Assembly: GCF_004337695.1 (NCBI RefSeq)
Contig: NZ_SJXJ01000014.1
Span: forward strand, 54,144-118,143
Direction: 5' to 3'
Source: Tenacibaculum sp. M341
Lineage (GTDB): Bacteria > Bacteroidota > Bacteroidia > Flavobacteriales > Flavobacteriaceae
DNA length: 64,000 bases
Shown here: positions 1 to 8,807 of the stretch, one piece after another
How positions within the stretch are numbered: the stretch's first letter is position 1
How the letters are laid out: each line of letters begins with the position of its first letter
Position numbers and translations under genes: made by a program
Notes under the pieces: model-generated
What the model was told of the DNA's origin: nothing
What the model saw: the letters and a program-made list of their open reading frames with translations, nothing else
The model's database searches: none

Positions 1-2138
1 CCATTCTATCAGGTATAAAAACCACTAAAACAAGGTTTATTATATATGGTGATGGATCTTATAATTTTAATTTAAGTGATGATGATGATACATTATTAAA
101 TGAAGTAGTTGTAAAATCGAATAGATTAGAGAATGTAAAAAGTTTAGTAACTGGAGTTTCTCAAATTAAATCTGAAAAAGTTAAAGTTGTACCGCAAGTT
201 TTAGGAGAACGAAATCTACTTAAAATAGCAACTACTTTACCAGGTATTAAAAGTGCAGGAGAAGCATCTGAAGGAATACATGTTAGAGGAGGAAAATCAG
301 ATCAAAATTTATTTTTATTGGATAATAACACCATTTATAATCCGACTCACTTTTTTGGCATTTTTTCAGCAGTCAACCCATTTACAACTAAAGATTTAAA
401 AATATACAAAGGAAATATTCCAGCTAGGTATGGAGGCAGGTTGTCTTCTGTTTTTGATATTGTTTCAAAAAAGAGTGATACTGAAAAAATTAAAGGAGAA
501 ATGTCTCTGGGATTAGTTTCAAGTAATTTAAGTGCAGAAATACCTGTAGTTAAAGGGAAATCAGGACTTATTGTTGGAGGAAGAAGTAGCTACTCTAATT
601 GGATTTTAAGAGCTTTAGATAATAAAGAACTAAGAAAAAGTAGTGCTTCTTTTTATGATGTTATAGCAAAATATGATCATCAAATTAATGATAATAACTC
701 ACTAAATGGAACATTTTTTTACAGTAATGATGCTTACAGTATTGCTTCAGATACTACTAACGCCTACTCAAATAAATTAGTTTCTTTAAAATGGGCGCAT
801 AAATTCAATGAGAAAAATTACGGGAGTATTCAATTATCAAATAGTAATTATGCTTTTAAAATAAATTTTGATGGTCAAACAAATACCAATTTCGATTTAA
901 GATACAATATAGATGAATTTCAAATGAATCTTAATATGAATTATGTGTACTCCGATAAACACAAGTTTAATTATGGAGTGGCAAGTAAGTTGTATCAAAT
1001 AAATCCAGGAGTAATTGAACCTTTTGGTAATGAGTCTATAGTCAGTCCGTTTACTGTACCACAAGAAAAAGCACTGGAGAGTTCGTTATTTATAGCTGAT
1101 GATTTTACAATTAATGAAAAATTAAGTGCAAGTATAGGAGCCCGGTATACTCTATATACGTCGTTAGGAGCGTCTACACAAAGAATTTATGACGATACAA
1201 AACCCAAAAGTGATGCATCTGTTATTGCTACTCAAGAATTTGGTAATAATGAAATTCAAAAAACATACAATGGTCTAAGCCTACGATTATCTACTCGGTA
1301 TTTATTAAACAAAAATCTATCAGTAAAAGCTAGTTTTAATAATTCGTATCAGTTTATTCATCGCTTATCTAATAATGCCTCTGCAAATCCAACTGATACA
1401 TGGACATTGTCTAATATAAATGTAAAGCCACAGCAATCAATGCAAGGAGCGTTAGGTGTTTACAAGAATTTACCAAACGATATTGAAATAAGTATGGAAG
1501 GGTATTACAGAAAATATAAAAACTTGGTAGATTATAAAGTTGGTGCTAGTTTTTTATTGAATGAATTTATAGAAACCGAAATTCTTCAAGGTCCAGGAGA
1601 GTCTTATGGTTTAGAATTTTTATTAAGAAAAAACTCAGGAAAGTTAAATGGATGGTTTGGTTATAATTATTCAAGATCATTTATTGAATTAGATGGAGAC
1701 TTTCCAGAAGAAGTTGTTAATGACGGTAATCCTTTTCCTTCAAATTTTGACCAACCGCATGATTTTAACTTAGTAGCCAATTATAAACTAACAGACAGGT
1801 ACAGTATTTCTACAAACTTTACATATCAAACAGGTAGACCAGTAACTTATCCGATAGGGAAATATTCATCACAAGGGAGTGAATTTATTGTTTTTAGTGA
1901 TAGAAATGAATTTAGAATTCCAGATTATTACCGATTAGATTTAGGTGTAAATATTGAAGGAAATCACAAGCTTAAAAAAGCAGGACATAGTTTTTGGACA
2001 ATTTCGGTTTATAATGTTTTAGGAAGAAATAACCCTTACTCCGTTTTTTTTACTACTGAAGATGGTGTAATTCAATCCTATCAGAGTTCTATTTTTTCAA
2101 GACCAATACCAACCATTTCGTACAATTTAAAATTTTAA
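1..2138 (+). CDS. TonB-dependent outer-membrane receptor (5' truncated by window edge)
   Basis: The frame is open from the first bases, so the N-terminus lies outside the window. The TTG at 318 is an internal Leu codon, not a start. About 711 residues are visible. Near the visible start comes a LLNEVVV segment, the usual junction between a carboxypeptidase-like regulatory domain and the plug. The plug follows (HVRGGKSDQNLFLLD, then a GGRLSSVFDI segment), then a beta-barrel with alternating aromatic strands ending in a C-terminal Phe (YNLKF), the outer-membrane barrel signature. The family takes up large or scarce substrates using TonB-ExbBD energy. The substrate cannot be told from sequence. 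The DUF4249 lipoprotein gene starts 4 bases downstream, so the two are almost certainly one operon. Confidence 0.93.
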   Translation, partial: ILSGIKTTKTRFIIYGDGSYNFNLSDDDDTLLNEVVVKSNRLENVKSLVTGVSQIKSEKVKVVPQVLGERNLLKIATTLPGIKSAGEASEGIHVRGGKSDQNLFLLDNNTIYNPTHFFGIFSAVNPFTTKDLKIYKGNIPARYGGRLSSVFDIVSKKSDTEKIKGEMSLGLVSSNLSAEIPVVKGKSGLIVGGRSSYSNWILRALDNKELRKSSASFYDVIAKYDHQINDNNSLNGTFFYSNDAYSIASDTTNAYSNKLVSLKWAHKFNEKNYGSIQLSNSNYAFKINFDGQTNTNFDLRYNIDEFQMNLNMNYVYSDKHKFNYGVASKLYQINPGVIEPFGNESIVSPFTVPQEKALESSLFIADDFTINEKLSASIGARYTLYTSLGASTQRIYDDTKPKSDASVIATQEFGNNEIQKTYNGLSLRLSTRYLLNKNLSVKASFNNSYQFIHRLSNNASANPTDTWTLSNINVKPQQSMQGALGVYKNLPNDIEISMEGYYRKYKNLVDYKVGASFLLNEFIETEILQGPGESYGLEFLLRKNSGKLNGWFGYNYSRSFIELDGDFPEEVVNDGNPFPSNFDQPHDFNLVANYKLTDRYSISTNFTYQTGRPVTYPIGKYSSQGSEFIVFSDRNEFRIPDYYRLDLGVNIEGNHKLKKAGHSFWTISVYNVLGRNNPYSVFFTTEDGVIQSYQSSIFSRPIPTISYNLKF

Positions 2139-2142
2139 TTTT

Positions 2143-3360
2143 ATGAAACTGAAAAATACGATTATAATAATTTGTGCAGCTATTTTTCTAAATGCTTGTA
2201 TAGAACCTGTAAATATTGAAGGTATAAATTACAAAGATTTTATAGCAGTAGAAGCTTCTGTTACTAGTGAAGTCAAAAAGCATACAGTTAAAATTACCAG
2301 AACATCTACTTTAGATGCTAAAGAAACAATAAAAGAATCAGGAGCCATTGTTAGTGTAGAAGATGATAGTCAGAATATATTTAGATTTATAGAAACTTCT
2401 AATGGTGAATATGAATCTGAAAATGAGTTTAAAGCAGAAGTAGGCAAAGCATATACTTTAAAAATAACCACAAAAGATGGTAAGGCTTATGCATCTTCTG
2501 CAGAAACAATAACAGGAATAGCAGCAATAGATGAAATTACAGCAGCAAGAGAATTTAATTCGTTAGATGAAGAAGGAGTTCAAATATATGTTCAATCTAA
2601 AAGTGAAGATGAAAATGCTAAATATTTTAGGTATGAGTATGAAGAAACATATAAAATAAGAGCTCCATATTATAGTCCAAACAAGGCAATACCACATCCT
2701 TTTACTGATGAAGTTATTTTAATAGTACCAGATTTAGAAAGTGCCGAAATCTGTTACGCAACACAAAAGTCGAATAAATTAGTGCAAACTGATGTCGCTA
2801 ATTTATCATCTAATGAAGTAGATTTTGGAGTCAGATTTATTGCTAGAGATAATTACATAATTAGGCATAGGTATAGTATTTTATTAAAACAAAATGTTCA
2901 ATCTTTTGAAGCCTACAGATATTTTCAAACGTTAAATGAATTATCTTCAATAGAAAATGTTTTCAATCAAAATCAACCAGGATTTCTTTCAGGAAATATA
3001 AGATCAGTAAATGATCCTAAAGAAAAAGTAATAGGTTTTTTTGAAGTGAATTCAGTATCAACAAAAAGATTCTTTTTAAATGGTATCGATTTTTTTACCG
3101 ATATATATGCTGATTATCCTGCAAGTTGTTCATTTGGAGCACCACCTGTAAAAGATATGGCAGATAATGTGGTATTAGCGGGAATTTTAAGAGCTGGTAC
3201 TTTAGTTTATTATAAAGACTATGCAGAGAATTTAGGATTGGATTTAGGTTGTGATAATGGAGCTGGAGAAGGATGTGGTCCTTATGTTTTAGTTTCCAAA
3301 GCTTGTGGAGATTGTAGAGTATTAGGTTCAGAAGTGAAACCAGATTTTTGGATAGATTAA
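2143..3360 (+). CDS. DUF4249 family lipoprotein, partner of the TonB receptor
   Basis: 405 residues. A lipoprotein signal peptide ends in LNAC, with the lipidated Cys at residue 19. The N-terminal half resembles an Ig-like beta domain (ITRTSTLDAKETIKESGAIV...), as in DUF4249 proteins, which are routinely encoded next to a TonB-dependent receptor in Bacteroidota. The C-terminus has a Cys-rich stretch (CDNGAGEGCGPYV, then SKACGDC), probably disulphide-bonded at the cell surface. It follows the receptor by 4 bases and precedes the next gene by 10. The likely role is a surface lipoprotein assisting substrate capture, analogous to but not homologous with SusD. The family call rests on pattern and context, not a search. 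Confidence 0.82.
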   Translation: MKLKNTIIIICAAIFLNACIEPVNIEGINYKDFIAVEASVTSEVKKHTVKITRTSTLDAKETIKESGAIVSVEDDSQNIFRFIETSNGEYESENEFKAEVGKAYTLKITTKDGKAYASSAETITGIAAIDEITAAREFNSLDEEGVQIYVQSKSEDENAKYFRYEYEETYKIRAPYYSPNKAIPHPFTDEVILIVPDLESAEICYATQKSNKLVQTDVANLSSNEVDFGVRFIARDNYIIRHRYSILLKQNVQSFEAYRYFQTLNELSSIENVFNQNQPGFLSGNIRSVNDPKEKVIGFFEVNSVSTKRFFLNGIDFFTDIYADYPASCSFGAPPVKDMADNVVLAGILRAGTLVYYKDYAENLGLDLGCDNGAGEGCGPYVLVSKACGDCRVLGSEVKPDFWID

Positions 3361-3370
3361 AAATTAGCGT

Positions 3371-5089
3371 ATGAAAACTAAAATTCTTTTTCTTTTTTGT
3401 GGATTGTTAACTATATCCAATCTAGTAAGTCAGGTTGAAGTAGCACCAAAACAATATGAAGAGTATAAACGATTACCTCAAGAAAACATATATGTACATT
3501 TTAATACGAATTTTTTACTAGTAGGAGAATCATTATTTTACAAAGTATATTGCTTAAATAAGCAAACTAAAAAGATGAGTAACTTAAGTAAGATTGCTTA
3601 TGTTGAATTACTCGATAAAGATTTAAAAAGCGTATATAAAGATAAAATCAAGATTAAAAACGGAGTTGGTCAAGGTGATTTTTTTATTTCAAAAAACTTA
3701 GCATCTGGAAATTATAAGTTGATAGCGTATACCAATTGGATGAAAAATAAAAACGAGTTTTACAATGAGAATGTTTATTTAATCAATCCATATTCTCAAA
3801 AGTTAATCTCAGAAAATACAGGAGTTAATGAGTTGATTAAAAGTAATATTGAAGTGCTTGATCATTCAAATACAATTTCGTTAAACAAACAAACATTTAA
3901 AAAAAGAGAAAAAGTAGTAGTCAATGCTAAAAAATTGAATGATTTTGGAGGAAGTTATTCTATATCAGTTCGTAAAAAGAGTCCAGATTTTTTCAAAAAG
4001 AAGTCAACGGTCAAAAAATATACAACTTCAAATTATACATCAAATATTAAATATTTAGCTAAGAATTTAAAAACAAATGAGCTTGTACTACCAGACTTTA
4101 GAGGACAATTAATTATTGGGAATGTACATGATGAAAAAACGAATAAAGGAGTTGAAAATAAAATAGTAGGGTTGTCTTTTATCGGCAAAAAAGGATTTTA
4201 TAAAACAGCAGTTACGAATCAAAAAGGTGTTTTCTATTTTAATGTTGATGAAGAGCAGTATCCATCTAAAGGTTTTATACAATTATTGGATGCAAATACA
4301 GAAAACACCAAGTTAAAAATTGAGATTATAAAAAATAAAGATCTCGATTTTTCTGAGCTAAAATTCAATGAAATTAAAACAAATGATGTTTTAGACAGTA
4401 TTATTGATCAGCGCAGTATTTATACTCAGATAGAAAATACTTTTTCAGAAAAAAAGCAAGATTCCATTTTACAAGGTAAAAGTACTCAACAATTGTATTT
4501 AGAAGATTTTAAAGCGTATAAACTAGATGATTTTAATAGGTTTAAAACTTTAAAAGAAACAATTATTGAGGTGTTAGATATTGTGTCTTTTAAAAAGAAA
4601 GAAGATCAATATATTTTTAAAATAGAAAGAGAAAAGTTGAATTATGTGTATATATATGCTCCGTTAGTAGTAATCGATGGTTACATTGTAAAGCATCATG
4701 GAGATATTATAAATTATGATGCAAAAGGGATAGATGAAATTCTTGTATCTCAAAAAATATATCAATTCAGTGGAGGTTTTTATGGAGGTATTATCTACAT
4801 AAAAACGTTCAATGGAGATTTTAAACCTAAGATAAATCAAGATGTTTTTCAATTAGAAATGGAGCCATTAGAACTTGAAAAAAACTATTACAATGGAGGT
4901 TCAAACATAATTAACAAAAGAATTCCAGATTACAGGATTCAATTACTGTGGAATGCTAATTTGAACATTGATAGTAAAGAGTTGTCATTTTATACTTCAG
5001 ATATTAAAGGTGTTTATGAAATAGATATTCAAGGATACACACAACAAGGAAAACCGATATCTATTCAAAAGGAATTTACAGTTGAATGA
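3371..5089 (+). CDS. Secreted MG2/carboxypeptidase-regulatory-like protein of the receptor cluster
   Basis: 572 residues with a signal peptide (MKTKILFLFCGLLTISNLVSQ). The N-terminal part (YVHFNTNFLLVGESLFYKVY..., ending in GNYKLIAYTNWM) matches the MG2-type macroglobulin-like fold common in large Bacteroidota envelope proteins. A middle segment near residues 245-300 (GQLIIGNVHDEKTNKGVENK) looks like a carboxypeptidase-type regulatory beta-sandwich. A later stretch (VVIDGYIVKHHGDIINYDAKGIDEI, then GGIIYIKT) resembles a TonB-receptor plug core, but no barrel follows. It is the third gene of a tight three-gene cluster and probably acts with the receptor. No enzymatic motif is visible and its biochemical function is unknown. 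Confidence 0.7.
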   Translation: MKTKILFLFCGLLTISNLVSQVEVAPKQYEEYKRLPQENIYVHFNTNFLLVGESLFYKVYCLNKQTKKMSNLSKIAYVELLDKDLKSVYKDKIKIKNGVGQGDFFISKNLASGNYKLIAYTNWMKNKNEFYNENVYLINPYSQKLISENTGVNELIKSNIEVLDHSNTISLNKQTFKKREKVVVNAKKLNDFGGSYSISVRKKSPDFFKKKSTVKKYTTSNYTSNIKYLAKNLKTNELVLPDFRGQLIIGNVHDEKTNKGVENKIVGLSFIGKKGFYKTAVTNQKGVFYFNVDEEQYPSKGFIQLLDANTENTKLKIEIIKNKDLDFSELKFNEIKTNDVLDSIIDQRSIYTQIENTFSEKKQDSILQGKSTQQLYLEDFKAYKLDDFNRFKTLKETIIEVLDIVSFKKKEDQYIFKIEREKLNYVYIYAPLVVIDGYIVKHHGDIINYDAKGIDEILVSQKIYQFSGGFYGGIIYIKTFNGDFKPKINQDVFQLEMEPLELEKNYYNGGSNIINKRIPDYRIQLLWNANLNIDSKELSFYTSDIKGVYEIDIQGYTQQGKPISIQKEFTVE

Positions 5090-5226
5090 ATGAAATAAAC
5101 AAATTCTATGAGTTATATGTAGATAAAGTGAGTAGCAGTAGTAAGATTTTTTTCAAAGCAAACGTTTTCGTTATTATTTTGTTCAAATAAGCTTTTTCAA
5201 CCAGTAATTTTCTAATTTAGAATAAT

Positions 5227-5234
5227 TATTTTTG
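5227..5234 (+). promoter_or_regulatory. Candidate -7 box before pgk
   Basis: TATTTTTG fits the Bacteroidota primary-sigma -7 consensus TAnnTTTG and lies 43 bases before the pgk ATG. No TTTG is seen at the expected -33 spacing, so the call rests on the -7 box and position only. Confidence 0.45.
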
Positions 5235-5276
5235 TTAGCATAACAAAAGAGATAGAAAACAAATAAAACCGAATAA

Positions 5277-6464
5277 ATGAAGACCATAAACGACTTTAAT
5301 TTTCAAGATAAAAAAGCATTAATACGTGTAGATTTTAATGTGCCATTAAATAATGAGTTTGAAGTAACTGATGATACTAGAATTCAATCGGCAAAGTCTA
5401 CTATTATTAAAATTTTAGAAGATGGAGGTAGCTGTGTATTAATGTCGCATTTGGGTAGACCGAAAGGAGTAGACGAAAAATATTCATTAAAACACATTGT
5501 TGATAAAGTTAGTGAAGTAATTGGTGTACAGGTAAAGTTTGCTGAAGATTGTGTAGGTCATACGGCAGAAGATGCAGTTGCAGATCTTAAAAGTGGAGAG
5601 ATTTTATTATTAGAAAACTTACGTTTTCATAGTGAAGAAAAATCAGGAGACGAAGACTTTGCAGAACAATTATCTAAGTTAGGAGATATTTATGTAAACG
5701 ATGCTTTCGGAACAGCACACAGAGCACATGCATCAACAGCTGTAGTAGCTCAGTTTTTTCCAGAAAACAAATGTTTTGGTAACTTATTAGCAAAAGAAAT
5801 AGAAAGTATTGATAAGGTTTTAAATAATTCAGAAAAACCTGTATTAGCTGTTTTAGGAGGAGCAAAAGTATCTTCTAAAATTACAGTAATAGAAAATATT
5901 TTAGATAAAGTAGATCACTTAATCATTGGAGGCGGAATGACATTTACTTTCGTTAAAGCTAAAGGCGGAAAAGTAGGAAATTCTATTTGTGAAGATGATA
6001 AAATGGATTTAGCTTTAGAGATTTTAGAAAAAGCTAAAGCTAAAAACGTACAAATCCATATTCCTGTAGATGTGGTTGGTGCCGATAATTTTGCGAATGA
6101 TGCTAATACTCAGGTTTTAGACGTTACTCAAATCCCTGAAGGGTGGCAAGGTTTAGATGCAGGACCAAAATCATTAGCAAATTTTGAAGAGGTTGTAAAT
6201 CAATGTAAAACAATTTTATGGAATGGACCTTTAGGAGTTTTTGAAATGAAAACATTCTCAAAAGGAACAATTGCACTTGGAAATTACATTGAAAATGCAA
6301 CTAAAAATGGAGCATTCTCTTTAGTAGGCGGTGGAGATTCTGTAGCAGCTGTAAAACAATTTGGCTTTGCTGATAAAGTAAGTTATGTATCTACTGGAGG
6401 TGGAGCAATGCTTGAAAGTTTAGAAGGTAAAACATTACCTGGAATTGAAGCGATTTTAAATTAA
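5277..6464 (+). CDS. pgk: Phosphoglycerate kinase
   Basis: 395 residues, normal length for bacterial PGK. The enzyme interconverts 1,3-bisphosphoglycerate plus ADP and 3-phosphoglycerate plus ATP in cytoplasmic glycolysis and gluconeogenesis. The N-terminal RVDFNVPLN motif and the substrate-binding MSHLGRPKG and [10 protein letters not shown] segments are intact. The nucleotide side carries [11 protein letters not shown], and the C-terminus has the GGGDSVAA and STGGGAMLE loops. It starts at ATG 5277, which directly opens the conserved N-terminus. It is separated from the preceding cluster by 187 bases with its own candidate promoter, and a strong hairpin follows its stop, so it is probably monocistronic. 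Confidence 0.98.
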   Translation: MKTINDFNFQDKKALIRVDFNVPLNNEFEVTDDTRIQSAKSTIIKILEDGGSCVLMSHLGRPKGVDEKYSLKHIVDKVSEVIGVQVKFAEDCVGHTAEDAVADLKSGEILLLENLRFHSEEKSGDEDFAEQLSKLGDIYVNDAFGTAHRAHASTAVVAQFFPENKCFGNLLAKEIESIDKVLNNSEKPVLAVLGGAKVSSKITVIENILDKVDHLIIGGGMTFTFVKAKGGKVGNSICEDDKMDLALEILEKAKAKNVQIHIPVDVVGADNFANDANTQVLDVTQIPEGWQGLDAGPKSLANFEEVVNQCKTILWNGPLGVFEMKTFSKGTIALGNYIENATKNGAFSLVGGGDSVAAVKQFGFADKVSYVSTGGGAMLESLEGKTLPGIEAILN

Positions 6465-6546
6465 CTATTCAATTTGAAGTATAGAAGATAAGCTAATAAT
6501 TGCTTATCACTAATTATTCAAATTAAGTATATAAATGTATTAATAT

Positions 6547-6583
6547 AGCAGTACAACAATTTGTAATGAATTGTTGTGCTGCT
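6547..6583 (+). terminator. Hairpin after pgk
   Basis: A 15-base-pair stem (one G-T wobble) between 6547-6561 and 6569-6583 with a 7-base loop, followed by a short T-rich stretch. It lies between the pgk stop and the aldo/keto reductase ATG and probably ends the pgk transcript. A smaller stem (GATAAGC/GCTTATC) sits upstream at 6487-6508. Confidence 0.6.
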
Positions 6584-6610
6584 TTATTGGTAAATAAACA
6601 ATTGAATAAA

Positions 6611-7651
6611 ATGAAGTACACAACATTACCAAATACCGATGTAAAAGTTTCTAAAATATGTTTAGGAACAATGACTTGGGGAAATCAGAATACAGAAGCA
6701 GAAGGTTTTGAGCAGATGGATTATGCACTTGATCAAGGTGTGAATTTTTTTGATACAGCTGAATTATATTCTGTTCCTGCAACTCCTGAAACTTATGGAG
6801 CAACCGAAAAAATCATCGGAAATTGGTTTAAAAAAACAGGAAATAGAGATAAAGTAGTTTTAGCATCTAAAATTGCTGGTGGTGGAGATTACACAGCGCA
6901 TATAAGATCTGGAGGGTTAACTAAAGATAATATTTTTGAGGCTGTAGAAGGAAGTTTAAAGCGTTTACAAACAGATTATATTGATTTGTATCAATTACAT
7001 TGGCCAAACAGAGGGGTAAATTGTTTTGGAGTTCGTGATTATCCATATAAAACTTCAGCTAAAGAAGCAGAAAACCATATTGAAATTTTAGAAGCTTTAC
7101 AAGAGTTAATCAAACAAGGAAAAATCAAACACGTAGGATTATCTAACGAAACTCCTTGGGGAACAATGAAGTATTTACAAGCTTCAGAACAACATGATTT
7201 ACCTAGAATGGTAACCATCCAAAACTCTTATTCATTAATTCATCGTGGTTATGAGTACGGAATGTCTGAAGTATCTTTAAGAGAGAATATTGGTTTATTA
7301 GCGTATTCTCCATTGGCACAAGGTGTATTATCGGGTAAATATTTAAACGGAGGACAACCAGAAGGAGCAAGAGGTACTTTATTTCCTCGTTTTATAGCTC
7401 GTTATATGGGAGAAGGTTCGCAAAAATCTGTTGAAGAGTATTTAAAAATAGCTCAAAAGCACGGATTAACATTATCTGAGTTGGCATTGGCTTATATCAA
7501 CCAATTACCATTTGTGACTAGTAACATTATAGGTGCTACAAAAATGGATCAGTTAAAAGAAAATATCAATTCAATTAATGTAGAATTATCAGAAGATATT
7601 TTGAAAGAGATTGAAGGAGTGCATACAGCAATACCAAATCCAGCTCCGTAA
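6611..7651 (+). CDS. tas: NADP(H)-dependent aldo/keto reductase, Tas family
   Basis: 346 residues from ATG 6611, the same length as E. coli Tas, and similar to my recollection of Tas along its whole length (GLGTMTWG-type start, LKRLQTDYIDLYQLHWP, NSYSLIHRGYEYG, GATKMDQLKENI). The family reduces carbonyls with NADPH; the physiological substrate of Tas is unsettled. The catalytic tetrad is visible: Asp and Tyr in FFDTAELYS, Lys in LASKIAGG, His in QLHWP. A longer frame opens at 6566, but that ATG is inside the hairpin after pgk and adds 15 residues absent from the family, so 6611 is preferred. The DUF695 gene follows after 8 bases and is probably co-transcribed. Confidence 0.92.
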   Translation: MKYTTLPNTDVKVSKICLGTMTWGNQNTEAEGFEQMDYALDQGVNFFDTAELYSVPATPETYGATEKIIGNWFKKTGNRDKVVLASKIAGGGDYTAHIRSGGLTKDNIFEAVEGSLKRLQTDYIDLYQLHWPNRGVNCFGVRDYPYKTSAKEAENHIEILEALQELIKQGKIKHVGLSNETPWGTMKYLQASEQHDLPRMVTIQNSYSLIHRGYEYGMSEVSLRENIGLLAYSPLAQGVLSGKYLNGGQPEGARGTLFPRFIARYMGEGSQKSVEEYLKIAQKHGLTLSELALAYINQLPFVTSNIIGATKMDQLKENINSINVELSEDILKEIEGVHTAIPNPAP

Positions 7652-7659
7652 AATAAAAT

Positions 7660-8763
7660 ATGAGTTTTTTTAAGAAAATATTTTCGAAAAAAGAGGAACC
7701 AATAGAAACCTATCAAGATTTCTGGAATTGGTTCCTTATTCATGAAAAAAAATTCTACGAGGTAGTGAATAGTGGAGATACTACTAGACTTACCTCGGAA
7801 TTTTTTGACGTTATTGGCCCGAAATTAGATCAAATTAAAAAAGGGATTTTCTATTTATCAGGAATGTTAGATGATAACACTGCCGATTTAATTCTAACTC
7901 CAGATGGAAATGTATCAAACTTTTACCTTATTGAAGAGTTAATAGCTGAGAGTCCTACATTACCAAATTGGAAGTTTCAAGCGTTTAAGCCTAGTTTTGA
8001 TTTTGGTAATGAAGGAATAGAAATGCATAATTATAAATTCAATAAAAATAATTTACATTTTTATCCAAATGAAGATACTGCATATCCCGACGATATATCA
8101 ATTACATTTGTTCATGATGATTTAGAAGAAGAGAATAAATCAGAAGTAATTAATGGGTGTTATATTTTTTTAGATAACTATTTAGGGGAGTTAAAATTTG
8201 CTACATTAATTGATAACATTGAATTTAAATCAAAGACTGAAGCAGAAAAAGAGTTAATATCTTTAGAAAAATTAGATAGCTATATTACTTGGAGAGAGAA
8301 GGAGTTTGTAGAAAAGTATGAAGGCTTACGAAGAGACACTGAAAAAGATAGTTATGGTAGTTTTGAAACTACTTTAAAAAACGGAAGCCCATTTATGGCA
8401 ATCATGAATACAGAGTTGCTACAATGGGATGCAAAAGCTTCTCATCCTTGGATTTTAAGACTTAAATTTCCCTATGAAGGAGCAGAAAATAATGGTTTTC
8501 CAAACTCAGAAACATATGATTTACTTAATAAAGTAGAAGATGAATTAATGGAACATCTTAAAGATTTTGATGGATATTTAAATATTGGTAGAGAAACAGG
8601 AGATAATCTTAGAGAAGTATATTTTGCTTGTAAAGATTACAGAAAACCATGTAAAACAATAGATAATCTAATTAAAAAATACAGAGGTGTATTAGAATTT
8701 GAGTATAATATATACAAAGATAAATACTGGAAGTACTTTGATTATTATATCAAACAAGCATAA
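7660..8763 (+). CDS. DUF695 domain protein
   Basis: 367 residues, cytoplasmic, with no signal peptide or membrane segment. The C-terminal third (about 230-365) has the DUF695 pattern: ITW-containing entry, a long acidic segment, then NSETYDLLNKVEDELMEHL, DGYLNIGRETGDNLREVYF and a final FEYNIYKDKYWKYF. The N-terminal half (WNWFLIHEKKFYEVV..., then YLSGMLDD, ILTPDGN) resembles another domain often found before DUF695. The family has no known biochemical activity. It follows the Tas gene by 8 bases, suggesting co-transcription but not a shared pathway. It ends 45 bases before the convergent 634-aa gene, with no strong terminator visible between them. Confidence 0.75.
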   Translation: MSFFKKIFSKKEEPIETYQDFWNWFLIHEKKFYEVVNSGDTTRLTSEFFDVIGPKLDQIKKGIFYLSGMLDDNTADLILTPDGNVSNFYLIEELIAESPTLPNWKFQAFKPSFDFGNEGIEMHNYKFNKNNLHFYPNEDTAYPDDISITFVHDDLEEENKSEVINGCYIFLDNYLGELKFATLIDNIEFKSKTEAEKELISLEKLDSYITWREKEFVEKYEGLRRDTEKDSYGSFETTLKNGSPFMAIMNTELLQWDAKASHPWILRLKFPYEGAENNGFPNSETYDLLNKVEDELMEHLKDFDGYLNIGRETGDNLREVYFACKDYRKPCKTIDNLIKKYRGVLEFEYNIYKDKYWKYFDYYIKQA

Positions 8764-8807
8764 AACCAAAACGTAACTGATACTATTATGTAAGGCTTTA
8801 GTCTAAT

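Noticed and set aside
5086-5190. 34-codon ORF starting ATGA over the stop of the MG2-like gene
   Set aside because: The overlap resembles translational coupling, but the peptide has no recognisable feature, the region is AT-rich and nothing supports expression.
6566-6610. Longer N-terminus for the aldo/keto reductase
   Set aside because: The upstream ATG is inside the hairpin after pgk and the extra 15 residues are absent from Tas proteins of 346 residues.
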